Source: Lumbricus rubellus (Eukaryota > Annelida > Clitellata > Crassiclitellata > Lumbricidae). Taken from it: a DNA stretch of 64,000 nt. Location: NCBI GenBank assembly GCA_945859605.1, contig OX243827.1, positions 1,423,295-1,487,294 on the forward strand, given 5' to 3'. Below are positions 48,101 to 58,070 of this stretch, one piece after another (positions within the stretch are counted from its first letter, which is position 1; the number at the start of each line of letters is the position of its first letter). Under the pieces are notes generated by a model that did no database searches, was not told the origin of the DNA, and saw only the letters and a list, made by a program, of their open reading frames with translations. A program made the translations under genes and the position numbers.

Positions 48101-49037
48101 CGTGAAATAGGCCTAATAACTTAAAGAACATGACCGACGTTGTGGGCAGGGGCGGATACAGGGGAGGGGCAAGTCTGGCTATGCCCCCGCCCATTGATAA
48201 AAGCCCATGGAACGAAAGATTAAAAAAATTTCCACTTCGAATATTTTTTTTATCCGCTCCTTGTTGTGGATATGTTCCAGCACGAGTTGAGTAAGATTGC
48301 GAGACATCAGGAGTCGAACCATGTGCTTGATGGTCGATGAAGTTTTATGTTAGTGACTTCAAGCGTCAGACGGTGGCATGCGTTGGCCTATCTTGATAGT
48401 GGTGTCATGACAACTCGTCTACCGACACTCGTCTACCGACAAGTGGTCTCCGGACAATTCGTCTAACGACAATTTACTGGTCTACTGACAACTGATCCAG
48501 CGCTTGAGAAATTGAAGCTGAATGACAGTTTTTAGAGCTTGATAGTGTAGCAAGTACAGTGGAGAACTCTTCGAAAAAACTGAAGAGGCATCGAACCAGG
48601 ACGGTACACTATGGCGAACAGTAGATGAAGGTCCTTGAAGGGAAGTACAATGGCAGGTTTTCGAACGTGGTGAAGTGACCAGTGTCTTTTAACGAAACTC
48701 TGCAAAAATGTTCTTGTAGAAAGCACACGTTCCACCACCTCGGGCCACGCGAGTAGGATAAGTGGTTTTGATCGAGGTGGGATGGGAAGGTCTTGTTTTC
48801 CCCAGAGGCTATAGCCTGACGGATCGGGTTAGCAGACTTATTTTCACTTTTCAGGTAATATTAAAAGCTATTATTATCTCGATTTGTAAATGAAGCATGT
48901 GTATTGATCTCACAGGTGACGCAAGAATAAGAAAACGTCGATCTTTCTGGAAGTTCTTGAAAAAAGTATTTAAAGTTGTTAAAGTTGTTGGCGAAGTTGC
49001 TGGCGTTGGATTGGAAATAGCTGCATTGGTTGCTTAA
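42099..49037 (+). CDS. BRICHOS-domain membrane precursor with C-terminal cationic amphipathic peptide
   Basis: Six exons in consistent phase: 42099-42161, 44169-44312, 44758-44880, 45470-45589, 46658-46796, 48916-49037, totalling 236 codons. Layout: a short cytoplasmic tail (1-34), one hydrophobic segment (about 35-57, IIIAVSVVVVLAIVLTAILV) with positive residues before it (type II signal anchor), a linker, a BRICHOS domain (about 80-195) with the conserved Asp in NDF and Cys in ECYMTPLN and near GIPTYWLLPSC, then RKRR and a 31-residue tail. BRICHOS domains chaperone aggregation-prone or membranolytic tails during secretion; in annelid arenicin/capitellacin-type precursors the tail is released as an antimicrobial peptide. 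Its tail has 5 Lys and 2 Glu, spaced as an amphipathic helix. A LECT1/tenomodulin-like protein is the alternative. Function is inferred. Confidence 0.8.
42758..43310. mobile_element. Foldback MITE, GGTGTAAAGGTTTCAAATTA family, copy 3
   Basis: Complete copy in BRICHOS intron 1: GGTGTAAAGGTTTCAAATTACCCC ... TAATTTGAAACCTTTAAACC, inner arms ATCCGTCATCCCACTTCGTGG / CCACGAAGTGGGATGACG. It carries a small insertion at 42,822-42,930. Confidence 0.8.
42822..42930 (-). mobile_element. Short retroposed insert with (ATG)n tail
   Basis: The MITE's TTTCAGATTACCCC is split into CAGATT and GATTACCCC by about 110 bases that, on the minus strand, end in ATGATGATGATG. This looks like a LINE 3' end or SINE with a 4-base GATT duplication. 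Confidence 0.55.
43362..43683. mobile_element. hAT-like MITE remnant (TATCCGCCCTTG end)
   Basis: The right end TATCCGCCCTTG and inner words GATGACTAAAAAAAGGTCATCAAC and TTTTTTGGCGGA match the elements at 24,683 and 31,910. The left boundary is approximate and no duplication was found. Confidence 0.6.
44169..44312 (+). CDS. BRICHOS gene exon 2 (transmembrane segment)
   Basis: Acceptor TTGTAG|GGT, donor TTGAAA|GTAAGA, 48 codons, phase 0 to 0. Encodes VKPRPYTKY then a run of about 22 Ile/Val/Ala/Leu residues, followed by a Ser/Thr/Gln extracellular stretch. Confidence 0.8.
44758..44880 (+). CDS. BRICHOS gene exon 3
   Basis: Acceptor GTATAG|TTC, donor AACCGG|GTGAGT, 41 codons. YNMDANTKHEV resembles the linker strand before BRICHOS domains and DGYEMWIINDF supplies the conserved hydrophobic-Asp-Phe start of the domain. 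Confidence 0.8.
44937..45240 (+). mobile_element. CR1/L2-like LINE 3' end in BRICHOS intron 3
   Basis: MQRRSFSVVGPTTWNGLPLTM is the C-terminal box of the RT, followed by GAGCGCCTCTGAGTAGG..AAGGGGAGCTATATACA and a (TTGA)n tail. Confidence 0.8.
45470..45589 (+). CDS. BRICHOS gene exon 4
   Basis: Acceptor TTGCAG|GAT, donor ACGACT|GTAAGT, 40 codons. GTECYMTPLNRTIS matches the domain's conserved Cys and following Pro-Leu strand. Confidence 0.8.
46658..46796 (+). CDS. BRICHOS gene exon 5
   Basis: Acceptor TTAACAG|AAT, donor AACG|GTAGGA, 46 codons + 1. CETARNTCNGIPTYWLLPSC contains the second conserved Cys region and the P-x-Y-W-L strand that ends BRICHOS domains. Confidence 0.82.
47440..47960 (-). 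mobile_element. LINE RT relic in BRICHOS intron 5
   Basis: Minus strand, with frameshifts, reads GIIRSHVKKPCPN, LNYRPISNPSFVSKLVERRL, QVQSGSAA and GVPQGSKLGPILF, in the correct RT order but broken. Confidence 0.72.
48147..48262. mobile_element. Very short hAT-like MITE (CAGGGGCGGATA)
   Basis: CAGGGGCGGATACAGG and TTATCCGCTCCTT in 116 bp, flanked by GTTGTGGG (48139-48146) and GTTGTGGA (48263-48270). Confidence 0.7.
48401..48537. mobile_element. One-armed foldback insertion with perfect 9-bp TSD
   Basis: GGTGTCATGACAACTCGTCTACCG.. and the next 110 bases match one arm plus sub-arm of the element at 62,342-62,938, ending at CAGTTTTTAGAG with no second arm. Yet CTTGATAGT flanks both ends (48392-48400 and 48538-48546). 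Confidence 0.8.
48916..49037 (+). CDS. BRICHOS gene exon 6: cleavage site and cationic tail peptide
   Basis: Acceptor TCTCACAG|GT, phase 1 in, TAA at 49035-49037. After a few residues comes RKRR, a furin-type site, then 31 residues. The first 16 (SFWKFLKKVFKVVKVV) put Lys at 4, 7, 8, 11 and 14 against aromatic and Val residues on the other helix face; the rest is Gly/Val/Ala-rich and ends in ALVA. There is no Cys, unlike the beta-hairpin arenicins. The tail sits on its own exon, as in exon-shuffled peptide cassettes. Confidence 0.8.
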
Positions 49038-49559
49038 CTGAAATCGACGACTTCTGCTGCTTCAAATGCGTCGATAATATTACTCATAAAGCATCGATTA
49101 TGTTGGCTGAACGTTTCATCTATAAGTTGTGCGATTAGGCAAAAGAATAAGGTTTACTACTCAGATTATTTAACTTAACTTACCAAGTACAGTTAGGTCG
49201 TTAGCAGTTAATTGATGTTCAAATAATGCAAGTGCTAAGCCTAGATCAGGCTATTACGCTTTGTCTTTGAGTTGTGCAATCATAAAATTTGATGTTTGCT
49301 AACCCCCCAACACATAGCGTCCATTTTGAAGGACAGCTACGCAGTAACCAGACTTACATTAATTGTTATCAATTAGTGCTTCAGAGATGCTTATATCCTA
49401 TGTTATTACGCTTTGTCTATGAGTTTTGTTATGATGGATGATTTTCTTAAAATTTAAGTGAATTGGATGACGGTTCATGAATTGTTTTTATATTAGCCTA
49501 CCATCGTAGAGTAGAAATTAAACGAAACCTCAGCCACTTCTTACGTACTTATAAGCCTA
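49038..49559. other. BRICHOS gene 3' region, no other gene seen
   Basis: Presumed 3' UTR and flank; I saw no clear AATAAA close to the stop. Confidence 0.35.
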
Positions 49560-49965
49560 CCCTTCAGTGATAGGCCTACCCGTTGCCTATCGTATCCAAT
49601 TCAAGGTACTGCTCTTAGTTTCGAAAGCTCAAAATGGACAAGCCCCCAAGTACCTTTGTGACTTGATGCATAAACCCCTCTCTGCAGTCTCTTCGCGGCC
49701 TCTCCGGTCTGCTGATCGACTTGATCTATTGGTTACAAGGACAAGGACTGCCATGGCCGGGATGGCCCAACACCTTGCCTTTGCCATTGTAGGCCCTTCT
49801 ATGTGGAATGCCCTCCCTCCCACTATCCGTAGTAAGATCTTATTGGGGTGTCATCTTCAGCCCTTCGCTACTTGAAGTCTTTTTTTATTTCCTCGGGGCT
49901 GTCACGCTGAGAGCGCCTCTGAATAGCTAGTCTGTAAGAGGTGTTTTATAAATGCTCATATAGGC
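49560..49965 (+). mobile_element. CR1/L2-like LINE 3' end
   Basis: LPVAYRIQFKVLLLVSKAQN, APKYLCDLM, AFAIVGPSMWNALPPTIRS, then GAGCGCCTCTGAATAG and GTTTTATAAATGCTC. Polymerase core lost. Confidence 0.82.
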
Positions 49966-50259
49966 CTACCATACCATAGGCCTACCATACCTATCGCCCC
50001 CGGATATCGTGTACTGTGGCGACTTACCTAGGATGGGGTCTAACGACTCGCGACTCGGCATAAGGAGTCAGTTCTGTCGTAGTTCAAGAAAACAACACAC
50101 GTTGAATCTTTTAATAAAGTTATATTAAATCTTCTCGTTGTGTTTCATTTTACAGTATAGTATTAGTCGCCATTCTACACTGATTCCATGCTATCTCCCG
50201 TACATCAACCAAAGAGAAAAATAAGTAAGATAACCCTCCCCGAAGGAACAATCCTGACA

Positions 50260-50655
50260 TACAGCAGGAATCCAGCTTCCAATTAGGCAAAAATTCTTTT
50301 AATCCAAATTCTTTTAAAATAACAATTGTTATTTTTGTCCATCCAGCTGCGATTTAAGCAAGAACATTTTTATCAATCCAGCTCCAATTTAAGCAAGAAC
50401 ATTTTCATCAATCCAGCTTCCATTGAAGTAATGCTTGTTTTGTATCAATCCTGCTTCTATTTAGCACGAATTATTTTCATCAATCCAACTTGCGTACTTA
50501 AGACCACCGTTTTATATTACAACCACTTATAGGCCTATGCAATAATTATGTTCAACCAGAGGTCTTTGTCTTACCCCAGAGGGTAGTCCGGGGGGTTGTC
50601 CATGACGGGCTTTTGTCCGGGGGGCGTTGCTCAAGGAGAAATATCCGTGCCTCAA
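50260..50655. mobile_element. CCCCCGGACAA-type foldback remnant
   Basis: Core ATCCAGCTTCCAATTAGGCAAAAATTC..TCCATCCAGCTGCGATTTAAGC.. closely follows that of 33,867-34,532, and the right arm GTCCGGGGGGTTGTCC..AAATATCCGTGCC is present; the left arm is missing. Confidence 0.65.
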
Positions 50656-50799
50656 AATTGATACCCAACTCTGTTTGAATCTCGTAAGTACAGTAGGCTA
50701 ATACACATCTCATTTACATAAGATCACGACTAAGCGTCTTCGTCTATCCTCAGTCTTCAAATACACAATTATATTTATATGGAATAATGTCACATCACA

Positions 50800-51190
50800 T
50801 CAGCAGAGGTCAATAAGTAATTCGTCAGGTGGACAAAAGCGATGGCTAGAACAATGTTCTAGAAATTCTTTCTCAACTTCGAACATCTCATTGCATATAC
50901 CGCATCCAAATGATTTTTCTACAAAAAGTTTCTGATTCGTAGTTAATTTAATTTCGTCAATGAAAACACATTCAGCAATACCGCTTTTTGGCAGCGAACT
51001 TGTCATTTCATTGCAGTCATGAGGTACTTTTCTTGGCAGACATTCAAATGGTTTTTCAATGGCATCATCGAATGCTTAATCTTATGAATGGAACAGAAAG
51101 ATTAGCATTTGATTCCTTTTCCAATTTAACATCATGTGATTGGGTTCCTGCGTGGAGTTTAAGCTGTTTATCTGAAGAACCATCCTAGAG
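50800..51190 (-). pseudogene. Zinc-finger gene C-terminal remnant
   Basis: Minus 51006-50800 is an open C-terminus: [30 protein letters not shown] and PPDELLIDLC with a proper stop. Upstream to 51,190 two frameshifts break the linker that matches the gene at 59.6 kb. No classical finger array remains before it; foldback sequence starts instead. A relic of the same gene family. Confidence 0.72.
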
Positions 51191-51575
51191 AACCTTCATC
51201 CAGCTTTTATTTCACCTATAGAGAACCTTCATCCAACTTTCATTTCTCTAACGCTTGAGAAATGGAAGCTGGATGAAGGTTCTCTGCAGGTGAAATAGAA
51301 GCTGGATTAATGAAAACGATGATTGAGAAATGGAAGCTAGATGAAGGTTCTCAATAGGTGAAGTAGAAGTTGGATTGACGAAAACGACACGCAATTAAAT
51401 AACTGTTTTCAATGGGGGTAACCTGAAACCGTAGCGGGTAGGATGAAATCGGTTTGAGATTACCCCGAGGGTAACTTGAAACCAGTTTCAGATTAGCGGG
51501 GGGTAATTTGAGACCGGTTTCAAGTTAACGGGGGCTAATGTTTAGGAGGGGGTAATTTGAAACCTTTACACCCGT
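51191..51575. mobile_element. Foldback remnant joining CCAGCTTC core to GGTTTCAAATTACCCC-type end
   Basis: CCAGCTTTTATTTCACCTATAGAGAACCTTCATCC units in both orientations (51,191-51,395), then GGGTAACCTGAAACCG.. to TAATTTGAAACCTTTACACC. The core is that of the ACAACTCG family but the end is that of the GGTGTAAAGG family. Confidence 0.65.
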
Positions 51576-52010
51576 GCCATCTAAGATAGAGTATAAAGTT
51601 CAATTTGTTCGCTATAATTATGACAGAATATACTTTCACAACTCCAGCTGTTGTTGTGCATTGACGACATAATTAATTTTGTCGGTCGCCATTTTAGACT
51701 GCAGAATAATCAAGATCACGGCGAAAAGCTACTTTGATTCCAAGGCTGGTTAGATTCTGTCGCTCAGTGCAATAATTTACTCAATAAAACTTCTGTTTGA
51801 TGTAGCTTGGTCAATGACGGAGCTGCTTATTTCGTATATCTCTTACACAATGTATGGAAAGTCAGTTAGACGAACATTTGACCGACATAACGTCGTCAGA
51901 TACAGTTCCTAGTCATGTACTGTTTTTAAGGTTCTAGGACAAAATGGTATTGGACGAAATGGTATTGGACAAAATGGTACGGATCAAATTGAACCTGGAT
52001 TAGGGTATCT

Positions 52011-52688
52011 GGTACTATAATTTTAATTCACCCTTTAATTTCGAATTAATTTTTCGACCCTTTCCGGAAGTTGCGTGCGCCAAGTGTGCAATAAGAGAGC
52101 ACGCAAAAATAAGTAAGTAAATAAAAATCCAGCTTATATTTCAATTGCATCAGTTGTTTTATGAATAATTTATAATTAAAATCGATGAGAAATATTTGCT
52201 GACGAAATAGAAGCGGGATTTATCGAACAAATTCTTACGCTGCACCCAACTTCTATTTCAATAATAATTATTTTCAGCCATCCAGCTTCAATTTACGCCA
52301 GAATATTTTCATTAACCCAGCTTCAATTGAGGTAAGAATATTTTTATCAGTCCAGCTTCCAGTGATTGTATTTTGAACTTAGGATCGCAGTCTGAACGTA
52401 CACGTTATTTATTGTCGCATGGACCATTAAACGTCGATGGCTTGGACGCTTACCCAACTTCCGGGAAAATGTTGTGGTTCAATGGCGATTCGAACGGCGA
52501 TTTCGCATGCGAAATGTCGTATTTTCAACAAATTTAAACGATTTCTTGACTAAATGGTAGATGAGAAATATTTGTTATCTAAATAGAAGTCGGATTTATA
52601 AAAGCGGGTATGCGCATCGCTAAAATAATTTCGAAATAAATTAGAAAAATTTATTCGAAATTAAAGGGTGAATTAAAATTATAGTACC
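52011..52688. mobile_element. Foldback-type element, GGTACTATAATTTTAATTCACCC TIR, 8-bp TSD
   Basis: About 45-bp inverted ends starting GGTACTATAATTTTAATTCACC, flanked by perfect GGGTATCT (52003-52010 and 52689-52696). The core includes CCAGCTTATATTTC and CCAGCTTCAATTT units. Confidence 0.85.
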
Positions 52689-52799
52689 GGGTATCTTATT
52701 GCTGAAATAGAGGGGGATGGCTTTTTGTGGCTGAACTAGAACTCTAAGAAAAAAAGCTTGAAGAAGTTTCCTGGATTGGCGAAAAAAAGCTTGAGAAAT

Positions 52800-53541
52800 A
52801 GAAGCTAATTATTATTTATTATTATTATTAAACTGTCATTTATAACGCGCCTAAACAAAAAGAATCTTGCACGAAAGCGCGTAACAGAGTCTACTCGTAG
52901 TAAATCTTAAACAAATAAGACTTCAAGTGTTTCTTGAAGAATGATAAAGATGTCGATTTACGAATAAAGTCCGGAAGTTTGTTCCATTCAGTTGGCCCAG
53001 CTAGTGCAAATGCACGGTTTCCAAGTTTCCGGACTGAACGTGTGACCACAAAGTCACCTTGGGATGAAGATCGTAGTCCTCATCTGGATTGGAGAGATGA
53101 ACATGGCGTTACAAGTGAGGACACATAAGAAGGAGATGAGTTAGTGTGGATTCGGTACATCAGAAGACAGATTTTAAAAGTTATTCGTGCCTGAATGGGA
53201 AGCCAGTGCAGTTCACGAAGGGTGGGGGTGATGTGGTCACGAGGAGTCAAGTTTTTGATAAGCTTTGCAGAATAATGGAGTACAGTGGTAAGATATTGAA
53301 GAGTGGATGCAGGGAGACCATAAAGGACTGAGTTGCAGTAGTCAATTCTAGAGATGACCAGAGCTTGTACAAGTGTACGAAGACATTTTTCGTTTAGACT
53401 TTTCTTGATTTGCCGTATGCGTCTGAGATGGAAGAAACAGGATTTAGGGTACTTGTGGGTTTTACGACCCCCAAGAAGTAACGTTGCAGCGTTGTTATGT
53501 TGAATAAATCCACCTTCTAGTTTGCAAAGACTCCTTTTCAT
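52800..53541 (-). mobile_element. CR1/L2-like LINE 3' portion
   Basis: An open frame of 153 codons (53541-53080) has the RT thumb region: KCLRTLVQALVISRIDYCNS, LYGLPASTLQYL, LRELHWLPIQARITFKICLL. Frameshifted sequence continues to the 3' end GCGTTATAAATGACAGTTT and an (AAT)n tail near 52,800-52,830. Confidence 0.85.
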
Positions 53542-53559
53542 TCATCCAGCTTCTGTTTA

Positions 53560-53830
53560 TGCAACAATTTGTTCAATAAATCCCACTTCTAGTTCGTAAG
53601 TGAATATTTTTCATCAGTCTAACTTCTATTCCATTGATAATTATTGTTTATCATTCCAGCTTCAATTTCAACATAATGACTGCACTAACCCTAACACTAA
53701 CCCTAACCGACCATCACGGCGCCTAACCTGAGCCCTAACCGACCCTCACGTGAGAAATCCCATGAGAAATCCCGCTTTTATTTCGTCGGAAAATATTTTT
53801 ATAAAATTTTTAAGTTTTGGGGGTCGTAAA
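53560..53830. mobile_element. Foldback core with telomere-like block
   Basis: CTAACCCTAACACTAACCCTAACCGACC..GCCTAACCTGAGCCCTAACCGACCCTCACG and CCCGCTTTTATTTCGTC, the same block as at 33.4 kb and, interrupted, at 11.8-12.4 kb. Ends unresolved. Confidence 0.6.
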
Positions 53831-54796
53831 ACCCACAAGTACCGGATTTAGTTATAGAGCATATTTGATTCTTCATAGAAAGAGTACTATCCAGTGTATA
53901 TTTCGGTAAGAATTATTTTCATGAAAGCAACTCCTATTCGGTTATTTGCACAGTAGATGAGTGAGTTAATGTACGTTTTTTGATCTTAGGCTATATCGTC
54001 TGTGGTAGGGATTGTCCGGGTGGGGCGATTGCCTGGGGTTAATGTCCTAAACTCCATTAATTCATCAAAATTCCATGTCATCAATCATGCTTCAATTTAG
54101 GGAGGAATTGCAATGATCAATCCAACGTCTGTTTCAACCGGAATTCTTTTCATGAATCCAACTAATATTTTCGAATAGAGAACATTATGTTGCAATGAGT
54201 GTCAGTGAATTTCTGCTCTACATTATTACAACATAAAACTGAGTTTCTGTTGTTCATTTTATTGTGTAAATGAAGTAGACAAACTACGTTCTTTCAAACT
54301 TCTTTCACAGCCTCAAGATACAGTGGTGTGAGAAGGTCGACATAATCATCTATGTTCATAAACAACTTTACCTGTCTACAAGCTTTTGGAGTATCAGGCT
54401 GTTGCTTCAAAAGTAATGAGCAAGACGATAAAGGATTTCAGGTGTTATATTAGGCAGTGGTATGGTTAGATTGTTTCTTTGTTGATATATTTTTTCTACA
54501 CGATTAACTCTAACTTTAAAGACAAAGTTCTAATGTTGGAAAGAACACAACACGAACCCTTCTTGTAAACCACTGAAATGAAACTTTATTGGAATTGTTG
54601 ATGATGTTGGAAACTGAAGCCAACAAGAATTCCAGAAACTTCAACATGGTTAGTTTGCACTGAAGAATCTGATGATTGCTGTAGCACACATAAGGATCAT
54701 TCAAAAGCACATGGATATCTAATAAAGTAATCATAGCCATTCAAAAAGACACATCGTGGAGGAAAATTATCACTTTTAATTAAGAAAGTTGTTCGA
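53831..54796. other. Foldback debris and upstream region of the 54.8-kb zinc-finger gene
   Basis: 54,010-54,170 has GTCCGGGTGGGG and TCAATCxxGCTTCAATTTAGG units of the foldback core; the rest shows no recognised motif. No clear promoter element. Confidence 0.4.
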
Positions 54797-56236
54797 TTGT
54801 TAATCGACATGTCAGATAAAGATTACAGTTGCCAGATTTGTCATCAATATTTTTCTACGAGTGGTAATCTGAAAAGGCATATGATAACCCATAGTGGTGA
54901 TAAACCTTACAGGTGCCGGTTATGTGAAAAAACATTTGCTCGAGGCTGTCATGTGAAAGAACATATGAGAACTCATACTGGAGAGAAGCCGTACAAATGT
55001 CAGTTATGTCAGAAATTGTTTGCTAAAGATGGTCATCTGAGGTCACACATAAGAGACCACACCGGCAAGAAACCATATAAGTGCAAGTTTTGTCAGAAAT
55101 TGTTTACTAGATGCTATAATCTGAAAATACATATGAGAACTCATACTGGTGAAAAAGTAAACAAGTGCCAATTATGTCAGAAATTGTTTGCTCAAAGTAG
55201 ACACCTTAAAAGACACATGAGAACTCATACTGGCGAGAAACCATACCGGTGCGTGATATGTCAGAAATCATTTGCTTGTAGCAGTCATTTGAAAGTGCAT
55301 ATGACAATCCATACTGGAGAGAAGCCACATAGATGTCATTTATGTCAGAAATCCTTTATTTATGACTGTGAACTGAAAATGCACATGAGAACCCATACTG
55401 GAGAGAAACCATACATGTGTCAGTTATGTCAGAAAACATTTGCTCAATTGAATTGTTTGAAAGTACATTTGAGAATCCATACTGGTGAAAAACCATACAG
55501 GTGCCAGTTATGTCAGAAACAATTTACTGATGGTAGTGGTTTGAAAACCCATACGAGATTGCATACTGGTGAAAAACCATACAGGTGTCAGTTATGTCAG
55601 AAGTCATTTACTAGTCATAGTCATTTAAAAGCACACTTGAGAAACCACACTGGCGAAAGACCATACAGATGTCAATTATGTCAGAAGACATTTGCTTTTC
55701 ATAGTCATCTGAAAAGGCATGTGAGAAGCCATACTGGTGAGAAACCATACACATGTGAGATTTGTAGCAAAAGATTCACACGATGTGGTCTTCTAAAGAA
55801 ACACAGAAGAATTCATGAAATTGATAAACAACATGCCAAGAACAGTTATTCAGCAAAGAAAACTTTTGAGTTTGACGCAGAAGTACAGCCACAGAATGTG
55901 AAAATGGAAATTCGTGCGATAACGACACATAATATGTCTAATCGTTTCATCACATTTGGAAGTACAAGCGTTAGCAGTAATCAAGATGAACGTTTCTCTA
56001 TGAGTATATGTCCGGATCCTAGAGGAATTGCAGGTAATCTGGTGAAAATGAAAGTTGAAGAATGTCTTTATAATATTAGCAAGTTCGAGTTTCATGGGGA
56101 TGAAAATGCATCTTTGTTAAAGTCATTTGGATGTGGCGTATGTGACGAGTTGTTTGAAATAGAAAAGGAATTTCTGGAGCATTGCTCTAGTCATCGTTTT
56201 TCCCCACCTAACGACTTTGCCGCTGACCTCTGCTGA
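54797..56236 (+). CDS. C2H2 zinc-finger protein (12 fingers + private C-terminal finger)
   Basis: 479 codons without interruption. Twelve classical fingers (C-x2-C-x12-H-x3-H) run from residue 11 to about 345, joined by TGEKPYxC linkers, the mark of sequence-specific DNA binding. A 100-residue finger-free linker follows, then [20 protein letters not shown] with a final His and a short tail ending DLC. That last finger also fits C-x2-C-x12-H-x3-H but diverges from the array. Probably a nuclear transcription regulator or transposon-silencing factor; the target is unknown. Both MLIDM and inner MSDKDY are possible starts. No KRAB, BTB or ZAD domain is visible; an upstream exon is possible. Confidence 0.9.
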   Translation: MLIDMSDKDYSCQICHQYFSTSGNLKRHMITHSGDKPYRCRLCEKTFARGCHVKEHMRTHTGEKPYKCQLCQKLFAKDGHLRSHIRDHTGKKPYKCKFCQKLFTRCYNLKIHMRTHTGEKVNKCQLCQKLFAQSRHLKRHMRTHTGEKPYRCVICQKSFACSSHLKVHMTIHTGEKPHRCHLCQKSFIYDCELKMHMRTHTGEKPYMCQLCQKTFAQLNCLKVHLRIHTGEKPYRCQLCQKQFTDGSGLKTHTRLHTGEKPYRCQLCQKSFTSHSHLKAHLRNHTGERPYRCQLCQKTFAFHSHLKRHVRSHTGEKPYTCEICSKRFTRCGLLKKHRRIHEIDKQHAKNSYSAKKTFEFDAEVQPQNVKMEIRAITTHNMSNRFITFGSTSVSSNQDERFSMSICPDPRGIAGNLVKMKVEECLYNISKFEFHGDENASLLKSFGCGVCDELFEIEKEFLEHCSSHRFSPPNDFAADLC

Positions 56237-56490
56237 ATTACGGTTCCACATACTTACGGCTGTAAACAATTGAGCGTTTCAGTTTTCTTTATTGTTGTTT
56301 TTCCATCTCTCAGTTTTAGTTGCTTTGTCACTTTTGTTAATCACTGTATGTTAAACTTGCCACATCAAATCATAAAATTCAATTGATTATTTAGTGTCAC
56401 TAGATAGTGGCCTCCACTAGGGCTTCCTTTTCTGTAACCAATTTGCAAGATGTGCTAATCTTGACATGTAGGATTATACTTTGGTTGCAA

Positions 56491-56496
56491 AATAAA
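56491..56496 (+). terminator. Polyadenylation signal of the 54.8-kb zinc-finger gene
   Basis: AATAAA 255 bases after the stop codon, the first clear one downstream. Confidence 0.55.
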
Positions 56497-56784
56497 CAAT
56501 ATGATTGATTGACTGATCTTTTGAATCATCCCATTCACGCTAAATGGAAATTACTCATGCCTATATATTTTAAGTAGAGTCGAAAACATTCAAAATAATG
56601 TGTAGTATGCAATATTTTAACCTTTACCCCTCGAATAAATTTTCCGCGCCAACCCACCCAGCTCGGAATAAAGTTGACGTTATTTCCGATATTGCATATT
56701 TTCCCCAAGGCGGTGGCAAAGATTGCGACAGACAGACAGGTAGCGTGTAGCTTATATTAGGGGATGCCTTGTATCGTTTGAGGT
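56497..56784. other. No gene seen
   Basis: Intergenic sequence downstream of the zinc-finger gene. Confidence 0.4.
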
Positions 56785-56806
56785 ATATGACAGATAGACA
56801 GACAGT

Positions 56807-56842
<36 letters not shown>
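56785..56842. repeat. (CAGA)n microsatellite
   Basis: Tandem CAGA with few breaks. Confidence 0.92.
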
Positions 56843-56928
56843 GCGTGTAGGTTGTTTGAATGGTGCCTTGTATAGTCATCCTCGTAATCCTTATGATTTG
56901 GTGGCTCTGAATCAGACACCTAGGAACT

Positions 56929-56932
<4 letters not shown>

Positions 56933-56992
<60 letters not shown>
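56933..56992. repeat. (CA)n microsatellite
   Basis: About 30 CA units. Confidence 0.95.
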
Positions 56993-56996
<4 letters not shown>

Positions 56997-57545
56997 TATA
57001 CGTATTTATCTACTACAGATCTTACAACTGGCCTGTAACTGGAGCAAGCTGAATTGCTCTTGCTATGTAGGACTATAGACACATTATATATATATATTTC
57101 AATATATATTTATATTATACACTACAGCCACTGACCTACATGTTTCTAAATAGCCCAGTACATAATTCGTTGGTTTATGGCAACTTTTGGTCCACTTAAT
57201 ACACACTCAGATTAGTCATAGACATTTGTCCGCTTATACCGGCCAGCCGAGTGCAAGCCGGTTTATTGTATGTCCGCTGGTACCGGACACCCGAGCGGTA
57301 AAGGTTAATCAATACAACTTGTATCAAACCAAGAATTGCTTCTGCAAATCCAGCTTATATTTAAAAAACACTATTTTCATCAACACAATTTCTATTTAAG
57401 TAAAAAATCCGCATTCCGCTTCGAATTGTCCAGTGACTCACACTATTTCATTAATCGTAATGAAAGAGAACATGCACATAATATACATTATATAACCAAC
57501 AGTGTTATTCAATAAACTATATAACAATGCAAACAGAATATGACT
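56993..57545. other. No gene; foldback core fragments
   Basis: 57,340-57,410 has CCAGCTTATATTT and CATCAACACAATTTCTATTT units. 57,436-57,510 is repeated at 57,990-58,068 on the other side of a LINE relic. Confidence 0.45.
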
Positions 57546-57998
57546 TGCACTATTTATTTATTTACTGAGAATTTGATATAGCGCTCCTTCAAGGTTTCTA
57601 CCCAGGAGCGGTCGAATAGGACAGTCTTAAGAAGAGAAAGAAATGAAGCAGAAAGGCCAATAGGTATTTGACGAAGGGTAACAGGGAGCTCATTCCAGGT
57701 CGCAGGGCCAGACACGGAGAAAGCACAGCGCTGAATTAATTGCAGTCCGTGAGCGTGGAACAATAAGTTCCGCTTCTGCAGCTGAGCGGAGAGAGCAGCG
57801 GCGCTGAACATGCGTGGTCGAGCAGCAGAGCTCCTGCAAGTATAAAGGATCCAAACCCTCAATGCATCGCCGGACCAAGACAGAAATTCTGTAAGTAATA
57901 TGCCAGTGGAGTACATCCCGCATGTACTCGGAGACTCGGCCAAACTTGGGAATGCGGCATATGAGGCGGGCAGCAGTGCGCATGAACTTATTCATCAT
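57546..57998 (-). mobile_element. CR1-group LINE 3' end (frameshifted)
   Basis: Minus strand: TAARLICRIPKFGRVSEYMRD, LHWHITYRISVLV and, in another frame, RCAFSVSGPATWNELPVTLR and SLLKTVLF, then a (TAAA)n tail at about 57,550. Confidence 0.82.
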
Positions 57999-58070
57999 TC
58001 GTAATGAAAACAGAACATTTGAAAATAATATACATTATATAACTAGCTAACTATGTTATTCAATAAACTA

